From an uncultured Oscillospiraceae bacterium (GTDB lineage Bacteria > Bacillota > Clostridia > Oscillospirales > Acutalibacteraceae): a stretch of 10,391 nt of DNA. Under the pieces are notes generated by a model. The model worked only from the letters and a program-made list of their open reading frames with translations, was not told where the DNA came from and searched no databases. Where the stretch lies: contig CABUAS010000067.1 in the NCBI GenBank assembly GCA_902489595.1, forward strand, positions 1 to 10,391, in the 5' to 3' direction. Both the position numbers and the translations under genes were made by a program. This document shows, one piece after another, positions 1-6,534 of this stretch. How positions within the stretch are numbered: the first letter of the stretch is position 1; every line of letters begins with the position of its first letter.

Positions 1-1
1 A

Positions 2-796
2 AATTCAGCGTTAAAGATTGCCCTTCTTGAAGCGAATGTTACTGATGTTGACTATCTTACATTTAAGGTCAAAGAAAAGGGCAAGGTTGAAATCGGCGAG
101 GATGGCAGAATTAAAGGTATTGATGATACAATCGAAAGCCTTAAAACGCAGTATAACGGTACATACAAGGGCGAATGCGTAAGCCTTGTGAAGTGTTTCA
201 TTGACGAGGTGCTCGATAAAACACCACAGGCGATCGGCAATGCTAAAGATTATTGGACAAAGCGCAATGGTGCATATCTCAAAGGAATTTTTACGCCGAT
301 TGCAAACACACCTGATTTTGTACCGCAGAGGGGTGATGTTTTCGTCAGAACAAGCGGCGTTTACGGCCATATTGGCATTGTGCTTAAAGCGACAAAAGAT
401 TATTTTTACACAATCGAGCAGAACTATAATGGTTGCCGAGTTATTAAGAATATAAAGCATACCGATTGGCGTAATGTTAACTTTCTCAGACCGAGAAATC
501 AGAGCAATATCAAGTCGGTATCATCAAAATTCACAGTCGGCAAGCCGTGCACTCTTACAACGAATGTTAAAATCCGCACAGGTGCAGGAACGAATTACAG
601 GCAGAAAAAGGTCGGCGAGATTAACGCATCGGGTCAGAAACGCTGCACAAGTCAGAATAGAAACGATTATGCAGTGCTCAGAAAGGGTATCGAAATCATC
701 CCGAAACAAATCAAAAGCGTCGGCAATGACATCTGGGTAGAACTTATTAACGGCTGGGTCTGCGTGTATTACAACGGTAATTATTATGCGAAGTAA
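2..796 (+). CDS. Partial phage-derived fusion: scaffold-like N-part joined to CHAP-SH3b endolysin
   Basis: The frame is open from nt 2 to the TAA at 794-796; the true start lies outside the window. Codons 1 to about 50 (nt 2-151, NSALKIALLEANVTDVDYL..., ending LKTQ) resemble the C-terminal part of Gp20-type phage scaffold proteins. From about nt 152 (YNGTYKGEC) the protein reads as a CHAP peptidoglycan amidase/endopeptidase. The candidate catalytic Cys is at nt 176-178 (GEC), His at 368-370 (YGHIG) and Glu/Asn at 416-424 (IEQN). A C-terminal SH3b-like wall-binding domain follows (about nt 540-793; KIRTGAGTNY, then ...NGWVCVYYNG). Endolysins of this type normally start only a few residues before this point, so the lytic part looks nearly complete. 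Scaffold and lysin are separate, distant phage genes, so I infer a deletion scar in a decayed prophage. No internal stop is seen. The CHAP-SH3b call is firm; the scaffold call is from memory of the family. Confidence 0.8.
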   Translation, partial: NSALKIALLEANVTDVDYLTFKVKEKGKVEIGEDGRIKGIDDTIESLKTQYNGTYKGECVSLVKCFIDEVLDKTPQAIGNAKDYWTKRNGAYLKGIFTPIANTPDFVPQRGDVFVRTSGVYGHIGIVLKATKDYFYTIEQNYNGCRVIKNIKHTDWRNVNFLRPRNQSNIKSVSSKFTVGKPCTLTTNVKIRTGAGTNYRQKKVGEINASGQKRCTSQNRNDYAVLRKGIEIIPKQIKSVGNDIWVELINGWVCVYYNGNYYAK

Positions 797-818
797 AATT
801 GAATAAGGCATAAATTCA

Positions 819-856
819 GCCCCTGTCTTTTAGTTAAGACAGGGGCATTTTTTATT
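819..856 (+). terminator. Rho-independent terminator of the endolysin fusion
   Basis: A perfect 11-bp stem (GCCCCTGTCTT at 819-829 pairing with AAGACAGGGGC at 836-846) with a 6-nt loop is followed by ATTTTTTATT. It begins 22 nt after the stop codon and closes the phage-derived transcript. Confidence 0.92.
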
Positions 857-875
857 GCAGTTAAATAATTTTATA

Positions 876-911
876 TTGTACATTGAAAATATTTATATAA
901 TGTGATACCAT
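876..911 (+). promoter_or_regulatory. Putative promoter of the 945-1274 gene
   Basis: Two overlapping sigma-A readings exist. The first is TTGAAA (883-888), a 17-nt spacer and an extended TGATACCAT (-10 hexamer 906-911). The second is a perfect TATAAT (896-901) whose nearest -35-like hexamer, TTGTAC (876-881), has only a 14-nt spacer. A promoter is expected here because a strong terminator lies just upstream. Confidence 0.4.
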
Positions 912-944
912 GTTTGTGTTAAGTCTTAGCAAAGAGGTAATCCC

Positions 945-1274
945 ATGAATAAGCCCGAGTTGGTCGAAACATTTAAAAACTGGATAAATGAAAGAACACC
1001 AGATTATATTTATTGTTCAACCGATTTTGTAAATAAAAGAATTTATGAAATTTTGATTGAAGAAGCCGACGGTGATATAATATTTGAAAATGACGAAATT
1101 GTTGTCGGTGCTTATGATTATAAGTATGAACTGAAAGCAGAAAACAGTATTGACGGTCATCCCTATTGCTTCGCCTTTCAGGCAATCGGCACAGGATGTA
1201 AAGAAAATGTGACCGATAATGATTATGAACTTGCTGATTATACCGAAAGTTTATTTATCATCAAACATCAATAA
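945..1274 (+). CDS. Small acidic hypothetical protein (109 aa)
   Basis: Starts at ATG 945, preceded by AAAGAGGT with an appropriate spacing, and ends at TAA. I do not recognise the family. The product is soluble-looking and strongly acidic (many D/E, e.g. IEEADGDIIFENDEIV and VTDNDYELADYTE), rich in Tyr/Phe, with no signal peptide or membrane segment. Two Cys near the ends of the core (YIYCSTDF, GTGCKEN) and a third (HPYCFAF) show no metal-site spacing I know. It stands alone between the phage terminator and a long non-coding gap, with its own promoter-like sequence. Its position beside a prophage remnant makes a phage accessory ('moron') or immunity-type protein possible, but nothing in the sequence proves it. 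Confidence is for its being a real gene. Confidence 0.65.
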   Translation: MNKPELVETFKNWINERTPDYIYCSTDFVNKRIYEILIEEADGDIIFENDEIVVGAYDYKYELKAENSIDGHPYCFAFQAIGTGCKENVTDNDYELADYTESLFIIKHQ

Positions 1275-1340
1275 AGCAAGCAAAGTGTTATTAAAGTAGG
1301 ATATAAACTCTGTTTGTTTTGTAAATTATGTAATTGAATA

Positions 1341-1372
1341 TTGATTAAAGTGAGAAATTATGTTACTATAAT
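1341..1372 (+). promoter_or_regulatory. Promoter-like site in the 1275-1629 gap
   Basis: TTGATT (1341-1346), 17 nt, then TACTAT (1364-1369) with an upstream TG, running into a TATAAT (1367-1372). No credible coding frame with a ribosome binding site follows on the plus strand before the NSS transporter gene, which lies on the other strand. Confidence 0.35.
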
Positions 1373-1376
1373 GATA

Positions 1377-1540
1377 GCAAAAACCATATAAATATTGCAT
1401 AAAACTGTGTAATAGAAAACACGTAGGAAACATATATTCGTAAAAAGTATAATATTCCTTAAAACTCTTGAAAACTCCACCAAAAGATAAAAATCCGAAA
1501 CCGGTTATTGTAGGTAACTGTTTCGGATTTTCTGTTTTAA
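1377..1540 (+). ncRNA. Candidate small RNA between a promoter-like site and a terminator-like hairpin
   Basis: The 355-nt interval 1275-1629 has no supportable gene. Within it, a promoter-like site (1341-1372) is followed about 120 nt later by a 12-bp hairpin with a T-rich tail, with no coding frame carrying a ribosome binding site in between. That would give an RNA of roughly 160 nt. This is an inference from two signals only; the interval may equally be just the 3' UTR of the opposite-strand transporter. Confidence 0.2.
1490..1531. terminator. 12-bp hairpin, likely bidirectional terminator
   Basis: AAAATCCGAAAC (1490-1501) pairs perfectly with GTTTCGGATTTT (1520-1531); inside it GTTA (1504-1507) can pair with TAAC (1515-1518). 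The plus strand continues CTGTTTTAAT. On the minus strand the stem ends in five Ts followed by ATCTTTTG, making it the best candidate terminator for the NSS transporter transcript about 100 nt beyond its stop. Confidence 0.7.
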
Positions 1541-1569
1541 TAAAATTCGCTTTAAGGGTAAGTTTCACT

Positions 1570-1619
1570 ATGAAATGAGTTGCGGCACATAAAGTCAAAT
1601 TGCTTTAGCGATATTTCAT
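1570..1619. repeat. ATGAAAT...ATTTCAT inverted motif, possible degenerate repeat unit
   Basis: ATGAAAT (1570-1576) and its exact complement ATTTCAT (1613-1619) bracket 36 nt containing GCGGCACATAAA. It resembles, from memory, the ATGAAAT/ATTTCAT-type interspersed palindromes common in ruminococcal genomes. There is only one copy here, so family membership is unproven. Confidence 0.35.
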
Positions 1620-1629
1620 TTATTGTGAT

Positions 1630-3108
1630 TTATTTTGTTTTCATCTTTTTTCTTCCTGTGAAAATTGAGATGCCGAAGATTACAATCAGCATTGCGCAGG
1701 CAAAGCACATCCAGAAAACAAGCTGCGTTTTGCTTTGCGATGCAAATGTGTCGTAATAGCCTTTAAGGTAAATTACGCTGACTATCAGCGGCAGAATATA
1801 CTGCATATAAACCCGTATCCATTTCGGAAATTTTTTGCCCGTGCCTGTGTTTGCTTCCTTGAGAAAGTTTTCAAATCCCCAGCCGTTTTTGTTTACGCAG
1901 AACAGTACAAATACAAGCGAGCCGAGAGGAAGAAGATTATACGAAACAAGAAAATCCTCCAAATCCATAATCGTTGAGCCTGCACCGAGCGGTTCAATTT
2001 TTGACAGCAGATTAAAGCCGATAATTGCAGGAATTGAAAGCACTGTAATAAGCACAAAATTTATGCCGACCGATTTTTTTCTGCTCCACCCGTTCATATC
2101 AATGAAAGCGGCAATAATATTTTCAAACACTGCAATAATGGTGGACAGAGCCGCAAATGACATAAATATGAAAAACATTGTTCCCCAGATTCTGCCGCCT
2201 GCCATATTATTGAAAAGATTCGGCAACGTGATGAAAAGCAGAGACGGACCTGCACCCGGCTCGACGCCGAATGAGAAACAGGCAGGAATGATGATAAAGC
2301 CTGCCATAAGGGCAACAAAAGTGTCAAGCACAATGATGTTTACTGCCTCACCTGTAATGCGTTTCTTTTTGTCAAGATAACTGCCGAAAATTTCCATAGC
2401 GCCGATACCGATGCTAAGCGTGAAAAATGCATGGCTCATTGCCGCAAATACAGCCGTGCCGATACCGTTTTCGGCGACGCTTTTGAAATTCGGAACAAGA
2501 TAGAATTTAATACCCTCCGATGCATTTGGCAGAAAAACAGAGTTAACAGCAAGCACAATCATAAGTATGATTAAAAATGACATCATAACCTTTGTAACCT
2601 TTTCAACGCCGTTTTTAACGCCGAGTATGCATACGCCAAACGAAATTATAATTGCAATCAGCGCCCACAGCCCCATTGTAAGCGGCTGTGAAAGCATAGT
2701 GCTGAATACATTTGCAACGCCGTCAGCGTCAAGACCGGTCATTTTGCCTGTCAGTTCAAGATAAGCGTAGTAAAGCATCCAGCCGCCTACCATTGTGTAA
2801 AACATCATAAGCAGAAAACTGCCGAGAATGCTTATCCATTTGAAAATGTGCCATTTTGTGCCTTGCGGTTCAAGTTTTTCAAACGCTTTTCCCATTCCGA
2901 GTCCGCTGCCTCTGCCGACTGTGAATTCACAGACAAGAATCGGCAGTCCTAAAATGACAAGGAATACAAGATACATTAAAATGAAGCCTGCACCGCCGTA
3001 CATTCCGCATATATAAGGGAATTTCCACACATTGCCTATGCCGACTGCGCACCCTGCCGAAACAAGTATAAAGCCAAGCCGTGAGGCGAATTTTTCTCTG
3101 TCAGCCAT
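1630..3108 (-). CDS. Sodium-dependent NSS-family amino acid transporter
   Basis: A 492-aa membrane protein of the neurotransmitter:sodium symporter family (LeuT/MhsT/TnaT type), predicted to couple Na+ to uptake of an amino acid across the cell membrane. About 12 hydrophobic segments are seen, at roughly 11-30, 40-60, 91-117, 143-163, 172-192, 216-243, 256-280, 306-336, 347-367, 384-404, 431-449 and 462-484. The TM1 signature is GNVWKFPY (25-32). TM6 carries the FTLSIGIGAMEIFGSY stretch (229-244). Asp262 in TM7 and Ser322-Thr323 in TM8 lie where the two Na+ sites are built in the family. The start ATG at 3108 has AAAGAGG seven bases upstream. The substrate cannot be read from sequence; hydrophobic or aromatic amino acids are common for bacterial members. 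The gene has its own consensus promoter and is separated from the upstream GH18 gene by about 145 nt, so it is probably a single transcription unit. Confidence 0.93.
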   Translation of the reverse strand: MADREKFASRLGFILVSAGCAVGIGNVWKFPYICGMYGGAGFILMYLVFLVILGLPILVCEFTVGRGSGLGMGKAFEKLEPQGTKWHIFKWISILGSFLLMMFYTMVGGWMLYYAYLELTGKMTGLDADGVANVFSTMLSQPLTMGLWALIAIIISFGVCILGVKNGVEKVTKVMMSFLIILMIVLAVNSVFLPNASEGIKFYLVPNFKSVAENGIGTAVFAAMSHAFFTLSIGIGAMEIFGSYLDKKKRITGEAVNIIVLDTFVALMAGFIIIPACFSFGVEPGAGPSLLFITLPNLFNNMAGGRIWGTMFFIFMSFAALSTIIAVFENIIAAFIDMNGWSRKKSVGINFVLITVLSIPAIIGFNLLSKIEPLGAGSTIMDLEDFLVSYNLLPLGSLVFVLFCVNKNGWGFENFLKEANTGTGKKFPKWIRVYMQYILPLIVSVIYLKGYYDTFASQSKTQLVFWMCFACAMLIVIFGISIFTGRKKMKTK

Positions 3109-3142
3109 ATTTTACCTCTTTAAGTTTAAAATTATTTCTTTA

Positions 3143-3171
3143 ATTATATACTGTAAACAGTTTAATTTCAA
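3143..3171 (-). promoter_or_regulatory. Sigma-A promoter of the NSS transporter gene
   Basis: On the minus strand, TTGAAA (3166-3171), exactly 17 nt, then TATAAT (3143-3148). This gives a predicted start near 3136 and a 5' leader of about 28 nt. It is the closest-to-consensus promoter in the window. Confidence 0.8.
3150..3161. promoter_or_regulatory. Operator-like palindrome between -35 and -10
   Basis: ACTGT-AA-ACAGT is an exact 5-bp inverted repeat lying entirely inside the 17-nt spacer of the NSS promoter, where a bound repressor would block RNA polymerase. No regulator gene is nearby and I cannot assign it to a known regulator family. Confidence 0.4.
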
Positions 3172-3186
3172 TATAATATTATTTAT

Positions 3187-3224
3187 AAACGCCGCAGAAA
3201 TGTAGAATTACTGTGGCGTTTGCT
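3187..3224 (+). terminator. Hairpin between GH18 and NSS genes
   Basis: An 11-bp stem, AAACGCCGCAG (3187-3197) with CTGTGGCGTTT (3211-3221), including one G-U pair in plus-strand RNA, with a 13-nt loop. The plus strand continues GCTTTTTATT. Read on the minus strand, the orientation of the genes, the G-U becomes an A-C mismatch and no U-tract follows. It may still end the GH18 transcript, but its best orientation is antisense to both neighbours. Confidence 0.5.
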
Positions 3225-3254
3225 TTTTATTCAGTATATATATCAGTGCTTTAT

Positions 3255-5252
3255 TTACCAATTTTCAGCATATCTGTGAAGTGTGTTTTCAAGTCCGCAG
3301 GCAACTGAATTCGGATCGTTCATCGTTTTGTCACAGCATGAACGGAACACCATTACGCCGCCTGCACCGCTGAATAATGCGAGTGCAAGCTTATCTCCTG
3401 CAAGGGCAGGGGAGCAGAATGTGCCCTCGTAAACCTGGTCGCCGTCGTGAATTGTATAATACTTGCTGTTCCAGTAATTTGCCTCTTCAAGTGCTCTCCA
3501 TGACGCCCAGTAAGGCGTGCTGTTTATCGGTCTTGCATATGCTGCAATGCCGATGTTGATTTTGCTGATGTCTGCACCGTTGTCCGCAAATGCTTTCAAG
3601 CCTTCTTCTGCCTGATGAAGAGAGCTTTGGTAGCCGTCTTCGTCATTTCCGTCATACGCCATATACTGAATCTGGTCTATACAGTTAAACGTTTCCTGTG
3701 ACAGACCCAACTGACCGGCAGAAAGTGCAGTTGAGATAACAAAATCTTCCTTGTATTCACTCAAATTCCTGTCAAGTTTTTGAATGAAACTGTCATAATT
3801 TTTCCAGTCGTCTGCAGAAGCAGGGTATTCCCAGTCGATGTCAACGCCGTCAAAATCGTATTTCTTTGTAAAGTCAACAATCTGATTTGCAACATCTTCC
3901 CAGCAGTCAGCCATATAGGAGTTAACACCGTTGTGACCGTCGCCCCATGCACCGTCTGCAAGGGCGGTAACAATCAGTTTAACCCTGTGTGATTGATTTG
4001 AGCGGTGGGCAATAATTTCCTTGAGCGCTGCAACTTCCGAAGCGAATTTCTCTTCGCCTGATTCGCCGAAATTCATTTTTCCGTTTTCGTCCCAGTGAAC
4101 AGCTGCAAATACGATGATAGTGCTGTAAACATCGTAAAAGCGTGCATAATTATTAACATAATCTTCGCCTTTTGCGAGAATTTCGGTGGGCACATCGCCG
4201 TCAAGACGCTGATAAGCCGTTACTTCAAAATCAGTCATATCTCTTTTCGGTTCATTGTAAAGCTTTAAGGATTTGATTTTTACTGGTGTATCTTCACTTC
4301 TGAATTTATCTATTGAAAGGCGTATTTTATCGGTGGTAACCGTATCAAAGCTGCAAATTCTCATAGCCTGAATTTTTTCACTCTGGTAAACTGTTACCCA
4401 TTCATCATTGATAAATGCCTGCAATCTGAAAAATTGTGCCTCGTTGCCTGATTCTTCGATAATTGCTGTGTTGAATTCGGATTTTTGTGTTAATTGAATT
4501 TCGGCATAGCTGTTGTTGGCATCGGGGTAACCGTCAGCAGGCATACCTGCCGGCGCCTGAGCAGTCCAGCAGCTATTGTCGTTACTGAGCATATTGATTG
4601 CATCGGGCTTTTCGTCCTTTTTCAGACTTTCAAAACTGATTGCCGCACCATCTAAAACATTTTCAGACTGTAATGTGATTTCAGGCAGATTTTTATTGTC
4701 ATAGTTACCTGACTGAATATTCGGCATAGCAGTACAGCCGATAACAACCGCACTTACAACAGCACCTGAAATAAGAGCCTGAACCGCTTTTTTACTGCTG
4801 CTGCAAAATACAAGCATAAGCCCCATTCCGCCTGCAAGTGCAGGGTAAATAAGATTAGAAATTATTGCTTTAAAGCCGTTTGAAATTTTGTCTGCCGTAA
4901 ATCCGGAATCAAGACTGAATACAAGAACAGCAGTGTATATAAACACGGCAACTGCGATAACCGCAAATACAGTGTGCAGAATATTGAGCGCAGTTATACC
5001 TTTTACATCTTTTTTCTTTTCACCCTTGAATGCGGAAAAAAACAGATAGATGAAATGAACCGCCGCCGTAACTGCAATTACGCCGAGCAGCGTCGGAACA
5101 AATTTATCGCCGAGCGGATACAGTTCTGCAATCCAGCCGTATGCCCATGTTGCCCCTTTAAGATTGATGAATGCAAATACGCTGAGCAGGAAAAAAATGT
5201 ATGCACCTGCTCGTGAATGAAATGCATCTGAAATTTTTTTGATGAACTTCAT
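3255..5252 (-). CDS. Membrane-anchored GH18 glycosidase with discoidin-like domain
   Basis: The start is ATG 5252 (MKFIKKISD), with AAAGGAGGT eight bases upstream; longer starts would run back into the promoter. The protein is 665 aa. Five hydrophobic segments (about 17-31, 53-73, 91-113, 129-149, 157-173) after a basic N-terminus predict an outside C-terminal part. Residues about 214-335 look like an F5/8-type C (CBM32-like) sugar-binding domain (...SCWTAQ..., EIQL, FNTAIIEESG, FRLQAFINDEW, KIRLSI). Residues about 341-660 form a GH18 barrel with an intact DGVDIDWE motif (D468, D471, D473 and proton donor E475) and the QYMAYD strand motif. GH18 enzymes cleave beta-1,4 GlcNAc linkages (chitin, N-glycan cores, or wall-related glycans). 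The substrate is not determinable here. It is monocistronic, with its own promoter, divergent from a lipoprotein gene. Confidence 0.88.
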   Translation of the reverse strand: MKFIKKISDAFHSRAGAYIFFLLSVFAFINLKGATWAYGWIAELYPLGDKFVPTLLGVIAVTAAVHFIYLFFSAFKGEKKKDVKGITALNILHTVFAVIAVAVFIYTAVLVFSLDSGFTADKISNGFKAIISNLIYPALAGGMGLMLVFCSSSKKAVQALISGAVVSAVVIGCTAMPNIQSGNYDNKNLPEITLQSENVLDGAAISFESLKKDEKPDAINMLSNDNSCWTAQAPAGMPADGYPDANNSYAEIQLTQKSEFNTAIIEESGNEAQFFRLQAFINDEWVTVYQSEKIQAMRICSFDTVTTDKIRLSIDKFRSEDTPVKIKSLKLYNEPKRDMTDFEVTAYQRLDGDVPTEILAKGEDYVNNYARFYDVYSTIIVFAAVHWDENGKMNFGESGEEKFASEVAALKEIIAHRSNQSHRVKLIVTALADGAWGDGHNGVNSYMADCWEDVANQIVDFTKKYDFDGVDIDWEYPASADDWKNYDSFIQKLDRNLSEYKEDFVISTALSAGQLGLSQETFNCIDQIQYMAYDGNDEDGYQSSLHQAEEGLKAFADNGADISKINIGIAAYARPINSTPYWASWRALEEANYWNSKYYTIHDGDQVYEGTFCSPALAGDKLALALFSGAGGVMVFRSCCDKTMNDPNSVACGLENTLHRYAENW

Positions 5253-5286
5253 AAAAACAGACCTCCTTTGAAGTTCTGTGAATATT

Positions 5287-5315
5287 ATTGTATCATATTG
5301 CGCTTTATTGTTCAA
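5287..5315 (-). promoter_or_regulatory. Promoter of the GH18 gene
   Basis: On the minus strand, TTGAAC (5310-5315), 17 nt, TACAAT (5287-5292), with an extended -10 TG (TGATACAAT). The predicted start is near 5280, about 28 nt before the chosen ATG at 5252, which supports that start. Confidence 0.72.
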
Positions 5316-5344
5316 TCACTTTTCAAAAAAATGTATGAATTTGT

Positions 5345-5430
5345 ATATACTTTTATTAAAAAACTGTGCATAAATTACAAAAATATTTAAAAATTCTATT
5401 GACTTTTTCTTGGTTTTAATATACTTTTAT
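5345..5430 (+). repeat. 12-bp direct repeat in the divergent GH18/lipoprotein promoter region
   Basis: ATATACTTTTAT occurs at 5345-5356 and again exactly at 5419-5430, 74 bp apart (about seven helical turns). The second copy overlaps the presumed -10 region of the lipoprotein gene. The region is very A+T rich, so chance is possible. Confidence 0.4.
5399..5427 (+). promoter_or_regulatory. Putative promoter of the lipoprotein gene
   Basis: A clear TTGACT -35 (5399-5404). The -10 is either TATACT (5420-5425; 15-nt spacer, 5 of 6 matches) or TACTTT (5422-5427; 17-nt spacer, poor hexamer). The exact -10 is uncertain. The leader to the ATG at 5470 would be about 35 nt. Confidence 0.5.
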
Positions 5431-5469
5431 ATTAGGGTGTAAAAATTTATTATTTTGGAGGAACGGTTT

Positions 5470-6453
5470 ATGAAAAAATTTGTAAAAAGCGCCGCAGCAA
5501 TATGCTGTGCGGCATTGCTGGCTTTTTCACTCGGCGGCTGTGCAAAACTTTCTTATGTTGCAGGCGGCACAATGAAATCTATTCAGGAAATTAAAGAGGG
5601 CACTTGGAAAACGAATGACCTTGAAGAAAACAATGTGGCTGAAAATGTTGTTGTGATTGATGAGTTTTCGCCTGTTACGGTTGGTTCTGTAAGCTTTGAA
5701 ACGCAGGATGACGCCGTTAATTATTTTGTGGAATGTTATAATAATACAAAGGCGCAGACTGCTATGTACACCGATTCAGAGGGCAATACAAAAGAGTATT
5801 ATGCTTTTATGGGTGAAGAATCGCTGAATGTTGACTGCATTTATATTGACGGTCAGAAAAATGATATGCTTAATAATGCAGTTCCCGGCATTGTTTCAAC
5901 TGCGTTTTACAGAAGTTCCTACGGCCTGCCTCCGAGCAGCAGTATGGACCCCCTTTATGATAATACCAATATTGATAAGGACAATCCGGGTGAGTATGAT
6001 TTGAGACAGTCCTATTTTAAGCCCGAATACTGCCTTGCCTGCAATGTTTCCGATAACGGCGACGGCAATATAAAAATGGTAATTCAGCCGAAAGACGCCT
6101 CAATGTCTGCCCGCGGTGCAGATTCACAGGGCAGTTTCTTTGAAGTGCTTATGGACCTCGGCAAAACGGTTTCCGATATTTTCAACGATTATGATATGCT
6201 TTCATGGGCTAGCGGTTCTACCGAAGAAAACTGCAAGGTTAATTATAAGGGCGGCACAGGCACATTTGTTATTGACCCTGCAACAAAAACAATCGTTACA
6301 GCCGATTATCATATGAATGTTCTTGTTGAAGTTAATCACGCCAATGTAACCGTTATTAAAGATAAGAGCGGTGCAATCGAAATTTCACACGATATTCATT
6401 ATCCTGCGTCGGCTGAATATCTTATGGAATCAAAGGGTATTACTAAAAACTAA
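5470..6453 (+). CDS. Predicted lipoprotein of unknown function (327 aa)
   Basis: The start is ATG 5470, with TTGGAGGA eight bases upstream. The earlier TTG at 5455 is part of that ribosome binding site and is rejected. Residues 1-23 are a lipoprotein signal peptide: basic MKKFVK, an Ala/Leu/Cys-rich core, and lipobox LGGC with the lipidated Cys24. The mature protein would be tethered to the outer face of the membrane. I do not recognise a family. It is acidic, with a mixed mid-region containing Cys188 and Cys191 (YCLACNV) and a Gly/Pro/Ser patch (SSYGLPPSSSMDPLY). The C-terminal 65 residues or so look beta-rich (GTGTFVIDPATKTIVTADY, then alternating VLVEVNHANVTVI and AIEISHDIHY). It is divergent from the GH18 gene and 81 nt before the GH36 gene. 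A role in glycan handling is only suggested by neighbours. Confidence 0.85.
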   Translation: MKKFVKSAAAICCAALLAFSLGGCAKLSYVAGGTMKSIQEIKEGTWKTNDLEENNVAENVVVIDEFSPVTVGSVSFETQDDAVNYFVECYNNTKAQTAMYTDSEGNTKEYYAFMGEESLNVDCIYIDGQKNDMLNNAVPGIVSTAFYRSSYGLPPSSSMDPLYDNTNIDKDNPGEYDLRQSYFKPEYCLACNVSDNGDGNIKMVIQPKDASMSARGADSQGSFFEVLMDLGKTVSDIFNDYDMLSWASGSTEENCKVNYKGGTGTFVIDPATKTIVTADYHMNVLVEVNHANVTVIKDKSGAIEISHDIHYPASAEYLMESKGITKN

Positions 6454-6475
6454 ACCCTGATAATATAAAAATTCA

Positions 6476-6505
6476 AAGGCCGAACTGTCTTGTCCATTCG
6501 GTCTT
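6476..6505 (+). terminator. Weak hairpin between lipoprotein and GH36 genes
   Basis: A 9-bp stem (AAGGCCGAA at 6476-6484 with TTCGGTCTT at 6497-6505, one G-U pair) and 12-nt loop, followed by AATTGATTGTTTT. It may be an attenuating terminator. No clear promoter is visible between it and the GH36 start, so partial read-through from the lipoprotein gene is likely. Confidence 0.45.
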
Positions 6506-6534
6506 AATTGATTGTTTTACCTAAAGGAGTAATT

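Noticed and set aside
11..460. A 149-codon minus-strand frame antisense to the endolysin
   Set aside because: It is the shadow of the well-supported CHAP-SH3b gene and resembles no protein family.
1326..1598. A 90-codon minus-strand frame crossing the hairpin in the gap after the NSS gene
   Set aside because: It begins at TTG with no ribosome binding site, contains both hairpin arms and has a composition typical of translated non-coding DNA.
5253..5315. A longer start for the GH18 protein (21 extra residues)
   Set aside because: It would place the start codon in the -35 hexamer; the ATG at 5252 has a strong AAAGGAGGT at proper distance.
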